From Rothia dentocariosa ATCC 17931 (lineage in GTDB: Bacteria > Actinomycetota > Actinomycetes > Actinomycetales > Micrococcaceae), in assembly GCF_000164695.2 (NCBI RefSeq), contig NC_014643.1, positions 124,001-188,000 of the forward strand: 64,000 bases of DNA, given 5' to 3'. Below the pieces are notes generated by a model. It was not told the DNA's origin. It ran no database searches and was given only the letters and a program-made list of their open reading frames with translations. The position numbers were made by a program, and so were the translations under genes. Positions 34,504-43,742 of this stretch are shown here, one piece after another (within the stretch, counting starts at the first letter, position 1; each line of letters starts with the position of its first letter).

Positions 34504-34773
34504 TAACTCTACGTAAGTACACCTGAAGTACAATAAAAACAACATACGGTATTGCGTGAGTTTCATATATTTACATGGTATTTATTGCTTTTATATGGCT
34601 TCTATTTCGAGTCACCAAAACTATAACTATGCACAGAAGATAAATTTTTCAATAATTTTTACAGAAAACCCGGCAGCTGTTACATACCCGTTACAAACCT
34701 GACGTAAGCTAGAATCTCATTCGTTTTATGAAACCCACGTCATAGATGCATCTCACATGAAAGGGTTATCACC
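34504..34773. other. A+T-rich upstream region of the amino acid importer operon
   Basis: 270 bases with no gene. A TAGAAT hexamer at 34710-34715 is a candidate -10. TTACATACC and TTACAAACC form a short direct repeat at 34679-34699 where a regulator or -35 could lie. Confidence 0.4.
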
Positions 34774-35535
34774 GTGACACAGGCATCTGCACCCGCAGAA
34801 AAACCACTCGTAGAGCTCAACGAGGTCAATAAATATTACGGCACCAACCACGTGCTCAAGAACATCAATTTAGCGGTCAATAAAGGCGAAGTTATTATCC
34901 TTCTCGGCCCTTCCGGTTCCGGCAAATCAACCCTCTGCCGAACCATCAACCGCCTCGAAACTACTTCCTCAGGCTCTATACATATCGATGGAAAAGAACT
35001 GCCCAAAGAAGGTCGCGAGCTCGCCAAGCTGCGCGCAGAAGTAGGTATGGTATTCCAGTCCTTCAACCTCTTTGCGCACAAAACCATCCTTGATAACGTG
35101 ACGCTAGGCCCACGCCGCATCCGCAAACTCTCCAAAGAGCAGGCCGAAGCCGAAGCTATGGAACTTCTCGCCAAGGTCGGGGTAGATTCCCAGGCAGAAA
35201 AAATGCCTGCCCAGCTTTCCGGCGGTCAGCAGCAGCGCGTCGCCATCGCCCGCGCCCTCGCGATGAAACCCAAGGTCATGCTTTTTGACGAGCCCACCAG
35301 TGCACTTGACCCCGAGATGGTGAACGAAGTGCTCGATACCATGGTCTCCCTCGCCCGCGACGGCATGACCATGATCGTCGTAACCCACGAGATGGGATTC
35401 GCCCGTAAGGCCGCCGACCGCATCGTCTTCTTGGCGGACGGCGAGATTGTTGAAGAAGCCACTCCGGATGAATTCTTCACCAAACCCAAGAGCGAGCGCG
35501 CCCGCGACTTCCTCTCCAAGATCATCGACCACTAG
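34774..35535 (+). CDS. gluA: Glutamate-type amino acid ABC transporter, ATPase subunit
   Basis: Powers uptake of a polar amino acid, most likely glutamate/glutamine. Walker [10 protein letters not shown] at 45-53, signature LSGGQQQR, Walker [15 protein letters not shown], switch His in VVTHEMGFA. Length 253 aa. GTG start at 34774 with AAAGG about ten bases upstream. First gene of a four-gene operon: ATPase, binding lipoprotein, two permeases, the gluABCD order of Corynebacterium. The substrate is inferred from order and similarity. Confidence 0.9.
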   Translation: MTQASAPAEKPLVELNEVNKYYGTNHVLKNINLAVNKGEVIILLGPSGSGKSTLCRTINRLETTSSGSIHIDGKELPKEGRELAKLRAEVGMVFQSFNLFAHKTILDNVTLGPRRIRKLSKEQAEAEAMELLAKVGVDSQAEKMPAQLSGGQQQRVAIARALAMKPKVMLFDEPTSALDPEMVNEVLDTMVSLARDGMTMIVVTHEMGFARKAADRIVFLADGEIVEEATPDEFFTKPKSERARDFLSKIIDH

Positions 35536-35545
35536 GGGGTGTGCC

Positions 35546-36394
35546 ATGAAAAAATCATTCTTTAACCGCGCCGCCACCAAGTTTTTCGCCGCGAGTACAG
35601 CAGCTGCGCTTGCCCTCGGTTTCACGTTGACCGGGTGCTCCAGCGCCTCGGACTCTAAACCTAAGATTCGCATCGGCATTAAGTACGATCAGCCTGGCTT
35701 GGGCTACCAGGACGGGCAGGATTACACCGGTTTTGACGTAGATGTGGCACGCTACATTGCTGGTAAGCTCGGCTATTCGGAGGACCAGATCGAGTTCGTA
35801 GAGTCCCCCAGTGCTAACCGTGAGAATATGCTTTCCAACGGTCAGGTCGATATGATTCTGGCGACCTATTCCATTAGCGACAGCCGTAAGAAGAGTGTTG
35901 ATTTTGCTGGTCCGTACTACGTTGCCGGGCAGGATTTGCTCGTGCGCGCCGATGAAACGAGCATTACCGGGCCCGATAGCCTGAACGGAAAGAACCTATG
36001 CTCGGTGACCGGTTCGACCAGCGCCAAAAAGATTCAGGATACCTACGCCAAAAACGTGAACCTGGTGAAGCAGAATAGCTACTCGGACTGCGTGGTCGCA
36101 CTTAACGGCGGCGTGGTAGATGCGGTTACGACCGACGATATTATTCTTGCGGGTCTTGCCGCGACCAAGGCGAATAAGGGCAAACTCAAGCTGGTTGGCA
36201 AAACATTCACCACTGAGAAGTACGGTGTTGGTCTGCCTAAGGGTACCGATAAGTGTGAAGCCATCAATAAGGCTATTAACGAGATGGTAGAAGACGGCAC
36301 CTGGGAGAACCTGGTGAAGAAGCACACGGACGGCACCGGCTACAGCTACAACACCGAAAAGAATCCGCCAAAGCCTTCGGCGTCCTGCGCTTAG
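35546..36394 (+). CDS. gluB: Amino acid ABC transporter, substrate-binding lipoprotein
   Basis: Captures the amino acid outside the membrane. Start ATG at 35546 follows AGGGGGTG. The signal peptide ends in the lipobox LTGC, so the protein is lipid-anchored. The solute-binding domain family 3 core includes KIRIGIKYDQPGLGY, GFDVDVARYIAGKLGY, NGQVDMILATYSISDSRKKSVDFAGPYYVAGQDLLV. The two mature cysteine pairs (C in KNLCSVTG and SDCVVAL; DKCEA and ASCA) might form disulfides. Ten bases after gluA. Confidence 0.9.
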   Translation: MKKSFFNRAATKFFAASTAAALALGFTLTGCSSASDSKPKIRIGIKYDQPGLGYQDGQDYTGFDVDVARYIAGKLGYSEDQIEFVESPSANRENMLSNGQVDMILATYSISDSRKKSVDFAGPYYVAGQDLLVRADETSITGPDSLNGKNLCSVTGSTSAKKIQDTYAKNVNLVKQNSYSDCVVALNGGVVDAVTTDDIILAGLAATKANKGKLKLVGKTFTTEKYGVGLPKGTDKCEAINKAINEMVEDGTWENLVKKHTDGTGYSYNTEKNPPKPSASCA

Positions 36395-36414
36395 GCACGG
36401 AAGAGAGGAAAACG

Positions 36415-37098
36415 ATGTCATTCTTTGACCAACTCGGCGCTCTCTTCGCCAAATACGATGTGTTGGGCGCGTTCTGGGTGAATATTCAGCTAACGTTCTG
36501 GGCCGCGATCGGGTCTTTCGTACTCGGTGCGATCCTAGCGCTGATGCGTATCAGCCCGGTCCCCTCGCTGCGCTGGGCGGGTACGATCTATGTGCACTTA
36601 TTCCGCAATACCCCGCTGACGATTCTGATGACTCTAGCGTTGCTGGGCGTGTGGACACAGTTTCAGCTGTCGTTCTCGACCGATTTTGAGACAAACTTCT
36701 TCGTGTACGCCGTGATCGTGCTGTCGATCTATCACGCATCTTTTGTGTGTGAGGCAATCCGTTCGGGTGTGAACACGGTTCCCACCGGTCAGGCGGAGGC
36801 GGCTCGTGCCATCGGCCTCGGCTTTATGGATACTGCGCGCATGATTATTTTTCCGCAGGCGTTGCGCGGCTCCATCACTCCGCTGGGCAATACGCTCATT
36901 GCATTGGCGAAGAACACGACGGTCGCATCGGTAGCATCCGTTGCCGAAGCCTCAGGCATGATGAAGTCCATGATTGAGTTCGATGCGAACATGGTGCTGG
37001 CGATCTTCCTGATCTTCGCGCTGGGATTCGTGGCGATTGTGGTGCCTCTAGGTATCTTGACCACCTGGTCCTCACGTAAATTGGCGGTGAAGCGATGA
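36415..37098 (+). CDS. gluC: Amino acid ABC transporter, permease subunit 1
   Basis: Membrane permease of the glutamate-type importer, 227 aa with about five helices. HisM/GltK-type motifs: YVHLFRNTPLTILM, and the ATPase-contact loop EAARAIGLGFMDTARMIIFPQALRGSITPLGNTLI. GAGGAAAACG precedes the ATG. The stop overlaps the start of the second permease. Confidence 0.9.
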   Translation: MSFFDQLGALFAKYDVLGAFWVNIQLTFWAAIGSFVLGAILALMRISPVPSLRWAGTIYVHLFRNTPLTILMTLALLGVWTQFQLSFSTDFETNFFVYAVIVLSIYHASFVCEAIRSGVNTVPTGQAEAARAIGLGFMDTARMIIFPQALRGSITPLGNTLIALAKNTTVASVASVAEASGMMKSMIEFDANMVLAIFLIFALGFVAIVVPLGILTTWSSRKLAVKR

Positions 37099-38030
37099 AA
37101 TTCTTTAATTCTGATGTAACCACAAGCACCACTGTCCTCTTCGATGCTCCCGGCCCCCGTGCGAAGGCTCGCACCCGTGTCTTCAATATCGCGGCGATTC
37201 TGGTTTTTATCGCGTTCGCTGTCTATGTGCTGAGCGTGATGGGCGCTAAGGGCCAGCTTGAGGCAGAAAAATGGACCGATCTCTTCACCGCAAAAGCTTG
37301 GGGTTCCTACTACCTGCCCGGTCTGGTTTCAACCCTGCAGGCGGCGGGTATTTCGGTAATTACCTCTATCGCTTTCGGTGTTATCTTCGGCATGGCACGC
37401 CTGGCGCAGAACCGCGTGCTTCGTTGGTTCGGCACCATTGTGGTTGAGTTCTTCCGTGCCGTTCCGGTGCTGATGATGATGATTTTCTTCTGGCTGTTCC
37501 TCAGCCGGTTCAGCTGGATTAACCCCTCACAGCTGCCGTTCCTTGCGGTCGTGATCGGTTTGACCTTCTATAACGGATCCGTGATTGCAGAGCTGCTGCG
37601 TTCGGGTGTCAAACAGCTGCCGCGCGGTCAGGGTGAGGCGGGTCTAGCAATCGGCCTGACCCCCGGTCAGACCCTCCGCACGATTCTTATGCCGCAGGCT
37701 TTCAACGCCATGATGCCTTCGATGCTCAGCCAGTTCGTGGTGATTCTCAAGGACACCGCGCTCGGGTACATTATTTCCTACCCCGAGCTGCTGGCATCCG
37801 CACGACGCATCGGCTCGGGTGACGGCAACGTGCTGCAGACCCTTCTGTTGGCGGCGGCGCTCTTCGTCATCGTGAACTTCGCGCTCACGGCGCTGGCAAC
37901 CTGGCTGTCCTCGTTCCTCGCCTCACGTACTTCCTCGAAGGTTCGCAAGGTGGATCTGGTTCCCGGCGAGGTCGATAACCCGAATCCGCCCACCCTCCAG
38001 ATGTTCTTGCTCCCCGGCAAACGCAAATAA
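37095..38030 (+). CDS. gluD: Amino acid ABC transporter, permease subunit 2
   Basis: Second permease, 311 aa; overlaps gluC by four bases (ATGA). The N-terminal ~30 residues are an extra polar segment. Motifs: VEFFRAVPVLMMMIFFW and EAGLAIGLTPGQTLRTILMPQAFNAMMPSMLSQFV, which contacts the ATPase. It ends with a polar tail (VPGEVDNPNPPTL). Forms a heterodimer with the previous subunit. Confidence 0.9.
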   Translation: MKFFNSDVTTSTTVLFDAPGPRAKARTRVFNIAAILVFIAFAVYVLSVMGAKGQLEAEKWTDLFTAKAWGSYYLPGLVSTLQAAGISVITSIAFGVIFGMARLAQNRVLRWFGTIVVEFFRAVPVLMMMIFFWLFLSRFSWINPSQLPFLAVVIGLTFYNGSVIAELLRSGVKQLPRGQGEAGLAIGLTPGQTLRTILMPQAFNAMMPSMLSQFVVILKDTALGYIISYPELLASARRIGSGDGNVLQTLLLAAALFVIVNFALTALATWLSSFLASRTSSKVRKVDLVPGEVDNPNPPTLQMFLLPGKRK

Positions 38031-38052
38031 TCGGAGGCGCGCATCCGGTATA

Positions 38053-38096
38053 AAAGATGCCCGGAACTTCCTGCACTGGGGGTTCCGGGTATCTTT
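38053..38096. terminator. Terminator between gluD and dapC
   Basis: 15-bp arms with one mismatch (AAAGATGCCCGGAAC and GTTCCGGGTATCTTT), followed by GTTT. The genes converge and can share it. Confidence 0.75.
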
Positions 38097-38112
38097 GTTT
38101 CTCAGGCGGTAT

Positions 38113-39291
38113 TTATTCTCTTACGGCATTTCCTATCCCAGCGCTCGCCGTAAGACGCTCGGATGCCTTCGCAATATCCTCATCGGATGCGGTCAGCGCG
38201 ATACGCACATACCCGGCGCCGTCTTCACCGTAGAAGACCCCCGGTCCCGCAACGATTCCCAGCTTGGCCAAACGTTCGATAGATGCCCACGTATCCTCAC
38301 CGAAAGTGGTCCACAGGTACAGCCCAGCCTCAGAGTTTTCGACGCGCCCGCCTGCGGCGGTAATAGCTGCGAGAAGCTCTTCCCGGCGCGCGCGGTACTT
38401 ATTTTTCTGCGCCGCCACATGGGCTTCATCTCCCAAGGCAGCAATCAGCGCACGCTGCACGGGTGCGGGAACAATCATCCCGGCGTGCTTGCGGGAGTTG
38501 ATAAGGTTAGGCATAAGCTGCGCATCACCCGCAATAAACGCGGCACGGTACCCCGCCAGGTTCGACTGTTTTGAGAGCGAATATGCGGCGAAAAGCCCGG
38601 TAAAGTCGCCGTCGCATACGCGGGGATCAAGAATAGAGGGCACCCGCTGACCGCCGCGAGCTTCATCCCACGCGCCCCAGCCGAGTTCCGCATAGCATTC
38701 GTCGCTGGCTACCACGGCACCGATATCGCGTGCCTGCCGCACAATCTCGCGAAGCTCAGCAACATCACGCACCACGCCGTTCGGGTTGGCGGGCGAGTTC
38801 ACCCACACCAACCGCACACGCCTGCGCACATCTTCGGGCAGCTCATCAAGCGAATCTGCGGGCACGGACTGCGCGCCAGCGAAGCGCGCCCCTATATCGT
38901 AGGTTGGGTACGCCACGCGTGGGTAAACCACCACATCGCGCTCTTGAGTGCCGGGGTCAGTTCCTAGTCCCAGTAGAAACGGAAGCCACGCCACAAGTTC
39001 TTTGGAACCAACCGTAGGCATCACCTGGTCGGTGCTTAGCCCGGTGACCCCGCGGCAGCGTGCAAACCAGTCCACGATCGCTTGGCGCAGTTCAACAGTT
39101 CCGTGCGTGGTCGGGTATCCGGGGGCGTCGGATGCGGCGGTGAGCGCATCCTGAATCAGCTGCGGGGTGTCATCGACCGGGGTGCCGATGGAGAGGTCTA
39201 TAGTCCCACCCGGATGTTCGGCAGCAAGTTTGCGGTAGGGAATAAGGGTTTCCCAGGGGTATTCGGGTAGATCTAGACCGTAGGCACGCAT
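38113..39291 (-). CDS. dapC: Succinyldiaminopimelate transaminase
   Basis: Class I PLP aminotransferase making N-succinyl-LL-diaminopimelate. The PLP lysine is in SLSKQSNLAGYRAAF; substrate and cofactor motifs are GSKELVAWLPFLLG, NSPANPNGVV and ASDECYAELGW. It begins MRAYGLDLPEYPWETLIPYR, typical of actinobacterial DapC. Length 392 aa. The gene follows fdxA on the same strand, a conserved actinobacterial neighbour. With dapD and dapE in the same window the succinylase pathway is well represented. Confidence 0.92.
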   Translation of the reverse strand: MRAYGLDLPEYPWETLIPYRKLAAEHPGGTIDLSIGTPVDDTPQLIQDALTAASDAPGYPTTHGTVELRQAIVDWFARCRGVTGLSTDQVMPTVGSKELVAWLPFLLGLGTDPGTQERDVVVYPRVAYPTYDIGARFAGAQSVPADSLDELPEDVRRRVRLVWVNSPANPNGVVRDVAELREIVRQARDIGAVVASDECYAELGWGAWDEARGGQRVPSILDPRVCDGDFTGLFAAYSLSKQSNLAGYRAAFIAGDAQLMPNLINSRKHAGMIVPAPVQRALIAALGDEAHVAAQKNKYRARREELLAAITAAGGRVENSEAGLYLWTTFGEDTWASIERLAKLGIVAGPGVFYGEDGAGYVRIALTASDEDIAKASERLTASAGIGNAVRE

Positions 39292-39384
39292 GGTTCTCCT
39301 TGTGCGGCGTTGTAAACCGGCAGATACCGGCTGTTCTTTCGTGCGTAGTCATTGTATCGCGCGTTTGAGTGCTGAGGGTACGGC

Positions 39385-39422
39385 AAAGCCCCCGTTCCCA
39401 GCGTGCGAGATTCGGGGGCTTT
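39385..39422 (-). terminator. Terminator after fdxA
   Basis: Perfect 10-bp arms AAAGCCCCCG/CGGGGGCTTT between fdxA and dapC; the 3' arm ends in TTT on either strand. Confidence 0.65.
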
Positions 39423-39467
39423 AGCCTGTCTTAAGTTTTCAACGTAAGGGTGCGCCGAATGCGCCAG

Positions 39468-39788
39468 CTACTCCCCCTGCGGCGGAAGGGCGGCGATGAA
39501 GGGGACGTCTTTACCGGTTGGTCCCATCTTTGCGGCGCCGCCGGGTGAGCCGAGGTCGTCGAAGAATTCGGCGTTGGCGGTAATGTATTCGGACCATTCT
39601 TCGGGTACGTCATCTTCATAGTAGATAGCCTCGACGGGGCAAACGGGTTCGCAGGCTCCGCAGTCCACGCATTCATCGGGGTGGATATACAGTGTGCGGT
39701 CACCCTCGTAGATGCAGTCAACGGGGCATTCCTCAACGCAGGCGCGATCTTTCACGTCTACGCAGGGCAGTGCAATTACGTAAGTCAT
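39468..39788 (-). CDS. fdxA: Seven-iron ferredoxin
   Basis: Small electron carrier with one [3Fe-4S] and one [4Fe-4S] cluster. The start ATG at 39788 follows AAAGGCACCC and gives 106 aa; the longer frame upstream is not coding. Cluster motifs: CVEECPVDCIYEG near the N-terminus and CVDCGACEPVCP (residues ~38-49). PVEAIYYEDDVPEEW is typical of actinobacterial FdxA/FdxC. It lies upstream of dapC. Confidence 0.94.
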   Translation of the reverse strand: MTYVIALPCVDVKDRACVEECPVDCIYEGDRTLYIHPDECVDCGACEPVCPVEAIYYEDDVPEEWSEYITANAEFFDDLGSPGGAAKMGPTGKDVPFIAALPPQGE

Positions 39789-40111
39789 GGGTGCCTTTCT
39801 AAACCTAGCAGCGTGTGCCTGCCCTGTAATCCTGCAGGGTCGTCGTCCGGCGCACGTTATCACGAGGGTTATGACCTCGTGGAAGTCTGTGTATAAGTCT
39901 AGCTTGCACAGGGCATTTAAGCAGATTTTCGTGTCGTAGCAGACAGCCATAATACGACCCTTAGCCGGTATTTTTTAGGCTAGGCTTTCCTGCGAGCAAA
40001 TATTATTTACCCTAGTCAAAGCCAAGAAATTAAAATAAATACTCTTGAAAGTTATATTCATCACAACATTTTTCGTGACGCCTCTATGTCATTCTTTAGC
40101 TTCATCACAGC
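39789..40111. other. Intergenic region with a DtxR/IdeR-like box, upstream of fdxA
   Basis: 323 bases hold the fdxA promoter and the end of the mshB transcript. At 39975-39993 TTAGGCTAGGCTTTCCTGC matches the DtxR/IdeR consensus at 14 of 19 positions. The short run ATTATTTACCCTA at 40002-40014 is also almost repeated in the hemE-hemA gap. No gene is seen. Confidence 0.4.
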
Positions 40112-41491
40112 TTATGGTGCAGTGCGCGAAGAATTATTAAGCGTTTGAGCTCGGCGCGCTTTCTCTTCGGCCCTGCGATGGCGCAAATGGACCTGCCGCG
40201 GGGTGTTATAGAAGGCGTTTCCTTCTTTGGTACGGGTAAAGACGAAAAAGGCAAGCAGAGAGATAACGGGCGTACCCAAAAGCCATAGTGTGCCGTATAA
40301 ACCAATCGGCGGGTAGTCCGGGTTTACCAGTACGAAGGGCGAATCCGGGCGCATAAAGGCAAGCGCATATATCACCAGGAATGCGAAGGCACCGGTGATA
40401 ACCGTTGCCCCGCCGCGACATAGCGCGAGGGAAGCCCACAGCGATGCAAAAAATACGGTGGCGAAGCCGAACACGAGCCCGACAGGAAGCGGAGTTTCGC
40501 CCGTATACATGACCCAGGCGTGGTAGATTGAGCCCGCAATACCTGCGAGGGTTCCCAGAAGAATGCACGTTATCAGAAGCGATACGATGCCTGCCTGCGT
40601 GGGGGTTTCGGGAATTTTGCGCTGTGCGTTACCGTCGAGCAGGCGGTAGGTTTCAACCGCCGAAATTTTCTGCTCTACCTTGTTTGAGAATTCAAAGGTG
40701 GTGTCCCCGGTTACCACGATCTGCGTTCCGTGGGCTTTCATCGCTTCACGTTTGGCCTCGACTGAGCCGGTGATAGCGCATTGTTGGCGCGCATCCTGCT
40801 CTGAGAATTCTCCTTCAATGCCCCAGGTCAGTATGGGGCGGTCGTTACTATCGCCCAAGATTTTGAGTGCTTCAAGCACAGCCTGGTGAGTGCGCACATG
40901 GTCGGGGTGCCCGTAGCCACCGTCGAGGTCATAGGTGATCAGAACATCGGGCTTAATATCGCGAATGGCATTAGCAATAGCCTCGGCCTGCGGGGCGATC
41001 GGCTGGGCGGTCAAGGAATCTTCACTCGCCTTCGGGTTCGCCACCGGTTTACCGTCTTTGCCCCACGCCATGCCGGAATCACGGTAGATGTTGAGCGCGC
41101 CCGGCGCCGTGGCGGGTTCCTCTCCCAGGAAGAAACGCTTGCGCACACCCAGCTTTGCCGTCGCGTTGTTGAGCTCAACGGTTCGGTACTCCCCCAGTGC
41201 CTCGCCGTTGTCGCTGTTGCCGGGTTTGCCCACTTCAAGATGCTGCAGCTTCGGCGGAATGACTTCTCCCATTTCGCCTCGGGTGAGGGTCAGCAAATGC
41301 ACCTTGGCACCCTTCTTGGCGTAGTACGCCATCGTTGCGCCTGTTGCCGTGGTCTCGTCGTCTGGATGCGCGTGTACGAACAACATCACTGCCTCGGAGG
41401 GCGTGTAGCCGCTCGGCAGTAGGTCGCGTTTCGCGTTTTTCATCAGGTGTTCCCCCTGGGCGGGGTACTGCGGCGCGGAAGTTTCAGGCAT
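40112..41491 (-). CDS. mshB: MshB-like GlcNAc-inositol deacetylase fused to a membrane domain
   Basis: The N-terminal ~290 residues are a PIG-L-family zinc deacetylase that would deacetylate GlcNAc-Ins in mycothiol synthesis. Zinc-site motifs are AHPDDE (41-46) and GHPDH (194-198). From about residue 300 to 420 there are four membrane helices (IVSLLITCILLGTLAGIAG, LVFGFATVFFASLWASLAL, and others), then a basic tail. In many actinobacteria the membrane part is a separate neighbour; here it is in one frame. The 41491 ATG has a distant ribosome site; an internal ATG at 41443 (MKNAKRD) follows AGGGGGAA at better spacing. Confidence 0.85.
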   Translation of the reverse strand: MPETSAPQYPAQGEHLMKNAKRDLLPSGYTPSEAVMLFVHAHPDDETTATGATMAYYAKKGAKVHLLTLTRGEMGEVIPPKLQHLEVGKPGNSDNGEALGEYRTVELNNATAKLGVRKRFFLGEEPATAPGALNIYRDSGMAWGKDGKPVANPKASEDSLTAQPIAPQAEAIANAIRDIKPDVLITYDLDGGYGHPDHVRTHQAVLEALKILGDSNDRPILTWGIEGEFSEQDARQQCAITGSVEAKREAMKAHGTQIVVTGDTTFEFSNKVEQKISAVETYRLLDGNAQRKIPETPTQAGIVSLLITCILLGTLAGIAGSIYHAWVMYTGETPLPVGLVFGFATVFFASLWASLALCRGGATVITGAFAFLVIYALAFMRPDSPFVLVNPDYPPIGLYGTLWLLGTPVISLLAFFVFTRTKEGNAFYNTPRQVHLRHRRAEEKARRAQTLNNSSRTAP

Positions 41492-41544
41492 AGTGTCAGG
41501 TGACCTTCTGTCAAAGAACAGTTCTTCTATATCTTAAACCACAA

Positions 41545-41603
41545 CCGGGAGCGGTACGGTTATCGTGGCTTGTCATGACGACAAACGCCCGTACTGCTCC
41601 CGG
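41545..41603 (-). terminator. Terminator after typA
   Basis: 15-bp arms with one mismatch (CCGGGAGCGGTACGG and CCGTACTGCTCCCGG), about 20 bases after the typA stop. Confidence 0.7.
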
Positions 41604-41625
41604 CGGTTAGCTATGCTTGTGTGCC

Positions 41626-43536
41626 CTAGTTGGCGCGGGCACGGCGGCGGAATTCACGCACGCGCTCGTTCGCATCCAGAATAACCTTGCGGATGCGAAT
41701 AGCTTCGGGGGTGACCTCCACGCATTCGTCTTCGCGGGCGAATTCGAGGCATTCTTCCAGCGTGAGTTTCTTGGGCGGGGTCAGGTTTTCGAAGCTGTCT
41801 GCGGTGGAGGAACGCATATTGGTCAGCTTCTTTTCCTTGGTGATATTCACTTCCATATCGTCCGCACGGGAGTTCATGCCCACGACCATACCCTCGTATA
41901 CTTCGGAGGTCGGTTCCACGAAGAAGGTGCCGCGTTCCTGCAGGTTAATCATGGCGTAAGGGGTAACCACACCGGCACGGTCGGCGATCATCGAACCGTT
42001 GGTGCGGTACTCAATATCGCCAGCCCAGGGTTCGGGGTCTATCGAGTACGACGACGAGATACCGGCGCCGCGGGTTTCGGTGAGGAACTGAGTGCGGAAG
42101 CCGATCAGGCCGCGCGCGGGTACCGCGAATTCCATGCGCACCCAGCCGGTGCCATGGTTCGACATGTTCTCCATGCGCCCCTTACGTGCCGCCATCAGCT
42201 GGGTTACGGCACCCAGGTGCTCTTCGGGCACATCAATAATCATGTGTTCCATCGGCTCGTACAGTTTGCCGTCGATGGTTTTGGTGACTACCTGCGGTTT
42301 ACCCACGGTCAGTTCGAAGCCCTCGCGGCGCATCTGCTCCACCAAAATAGCGAGGGCGAGTTCGCCGCGGCCCTGAACTTCCCAAGCATCCGGGCGCTGG
42401 GTGGGCAGAACCTTGATGGAGACGTTACCGATAAGCTCGCGGTCAAGACGGTCCTTGACCTGGCGTGCGGTCACCTTCGCGCCCTTGACCCGGCCCGCCA
42501 TCGGAGAGGTGTTAATACCGATGGTCATGGAGATCGCCGGGTCGTCCACCTTAATAAGCGGCAGAGGCTTGGGGTTTTCGGCATCGGTCAGGGTTTCACC
42601 AATGGTAATGTCTTCGATACCGGCGACCGCCACGATTTCGCCGGGGCCTGCTTCTTCGGCGGGAACACGTTCGAGCGCCTTGGTTGCCAACAGCTCGGAG
42701 ATACGCACGTTCTTAATATCGCCATCTTGACGTGCCCAAGCGACGGTCTGCCCTTTCTTGAGGGTGCCGTTGAAGATACGCACGAGCGCCAGACGGCCCA
42801 GGAACGGCGAAGAGTCAAGGTTGGTCACATGCGCCTGCAGCACCTCATCAGGGTTGTAGGTGGGGGCGGGCACATGCTCGATAATGGTCTTAAACAGCGG
42901 TTCCAAATCGTCATTATCGGGCAGGGCGCCGTCGGCGGGTTGGTTCAGCGATGCGGCACCGGCTTTGCCGGAAGCATAGACGACCGGCACATCGAGCACG
43001 CTGTCGAGGTCAAGGTCGGGCACCTCCTCGGACAGGTCCGATGCCAAGCCGAGCAGCAAATCCATGGTTTCGCTGACGACCTCGTCGATGCGCGCATCCG
43101 AGCGGTCCACCTTGTTCACCACCAAAATGACGGGCAGCTTCGCGGCGAGTGCCTTGCGCAGCACGAAGCGGGTCTGCGGCAGCGGACCTTCGGAGGCGTC
43201 CACGAGCAGCACCACGCCATCGACCATAGACAAGCCGCGTTCGACTTCGCCGCCGAAGTCGGCGTGTCCGGGGGTATCAATCACGTTAATGGTGATGGTT
43301 TCACCGTTCGCGGAGGGTCCATCGTAGAACACGGTGGTGTTCTTCGCGAGGATGGTAATGCCTTTTTCCTTTTCAAGGTCGCCGGAGTCCATCACGCGGT
43401 CTTCGACGTCTGCGTGCGCCGAGAACGCGTGGGTCTGCTTGAGCATCGCATCCACGATGGTGGTTTTGCCGTGGTCAACGTGTGCCACGATCGCCACGTT
43501 GCGCAAATCAGGGCGCGAAGCGGTGTTTTCAGACAT
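41626..43536 (-). CDS. typA: Ribosome-associated GTPase TypA/BipA
   Basis: Translation-factor GTPase used in ribosome assembly and stress. G1 is AHVDHGKTT near residue 15, G2 region ERGITI-like [12 protein letters not shown]3 [15 protein letters not shown]4 [11 protein letters not shown]-like beta-barrel and alpha/beta domains follow, and the BipA-specific C-terminal domain ends the protein. The start ATG at 43536 ([23 protein letters not shown]) is preferred over the longer frame; the ribosome site is weak (GCGAGAAAAA). Length 636 aa is normal. Confidence 0.96.
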   Translation of the reverse strand: MSENTASRPDLRNVAIVAHVDHGKTTIVDAMLKQTHAFSAHADVEDRVMDSGDLEKEKGITILAKNTTVFYDGPSANGETITINVIDTPGHADFGGEVERGLSMVDGVVLLVDASEGPLPQTRFVLRKALAAKLPVILVVNKVDRSDARIDEVVSETMDLLLGLASDLSEEVPDLDLDSVLDVPVVYASGKAGAASLNQPADGALPDNDDLEPLFKTIIEHVPAPTYNPDEVLQAHVTNLDSSPFLGRLALVRIFNGTLKKGQTVAWARQDGDIKNVRISELLATKALERVPAEEAGPGEIVAVAGIEDITIGETLTDAENPKPLPLIKVDDPAISMTIGINTSPMAGRVKGAKVTARQVKDRLDRELIGNVSIKVLPTQRPDAWEVQGRGELALAILVEQMRREGFELTVGKPQVVTKTIDGKLYEPMEHMIIDVPEEHLGAVTQLMAARKGRMENMSNHGTGWVRMEFAVPARGLIGFRTQFLTETRGAGISSSYSIDPEPWAGDIEYRTNGSMIADRAGVVTPYAMINLQERGTFFVEPTSEVYEGMVVGMNSRADDMEVNITKEKKLTNMRSSTADSFENLTPPKKLTLEECLEFAREDECVEVTPEAIRIRKVILDANERVREFRRRARAN

Positions 43537-43742
43537 GCGTAATTTTTCTCGCTTAAATCTAGGGAATACTAGGGGCACGCCGCGTTAGGTGCGTGAGCTT
43601 AGATACGCGACGCGGATATCAGTGCTGCATGCCCGAGCGTTCTCATGCGGGCGCGCCAAAACGCGCCTCTGTCTCGGGCTTACCTATCTAGTGTACCACT
43701 TGCCCTAGTTTGTCTTGAGTGCAGGTTTTAGTCGGCTTCGAC

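Noticed and set aside
41617..43542. 641-codon plus-strand open frame across typA
   Set aside because: Antisense shadow of typA, which has all GTPase motifs; the product is not protein-like (His/Gly-rich without domains).
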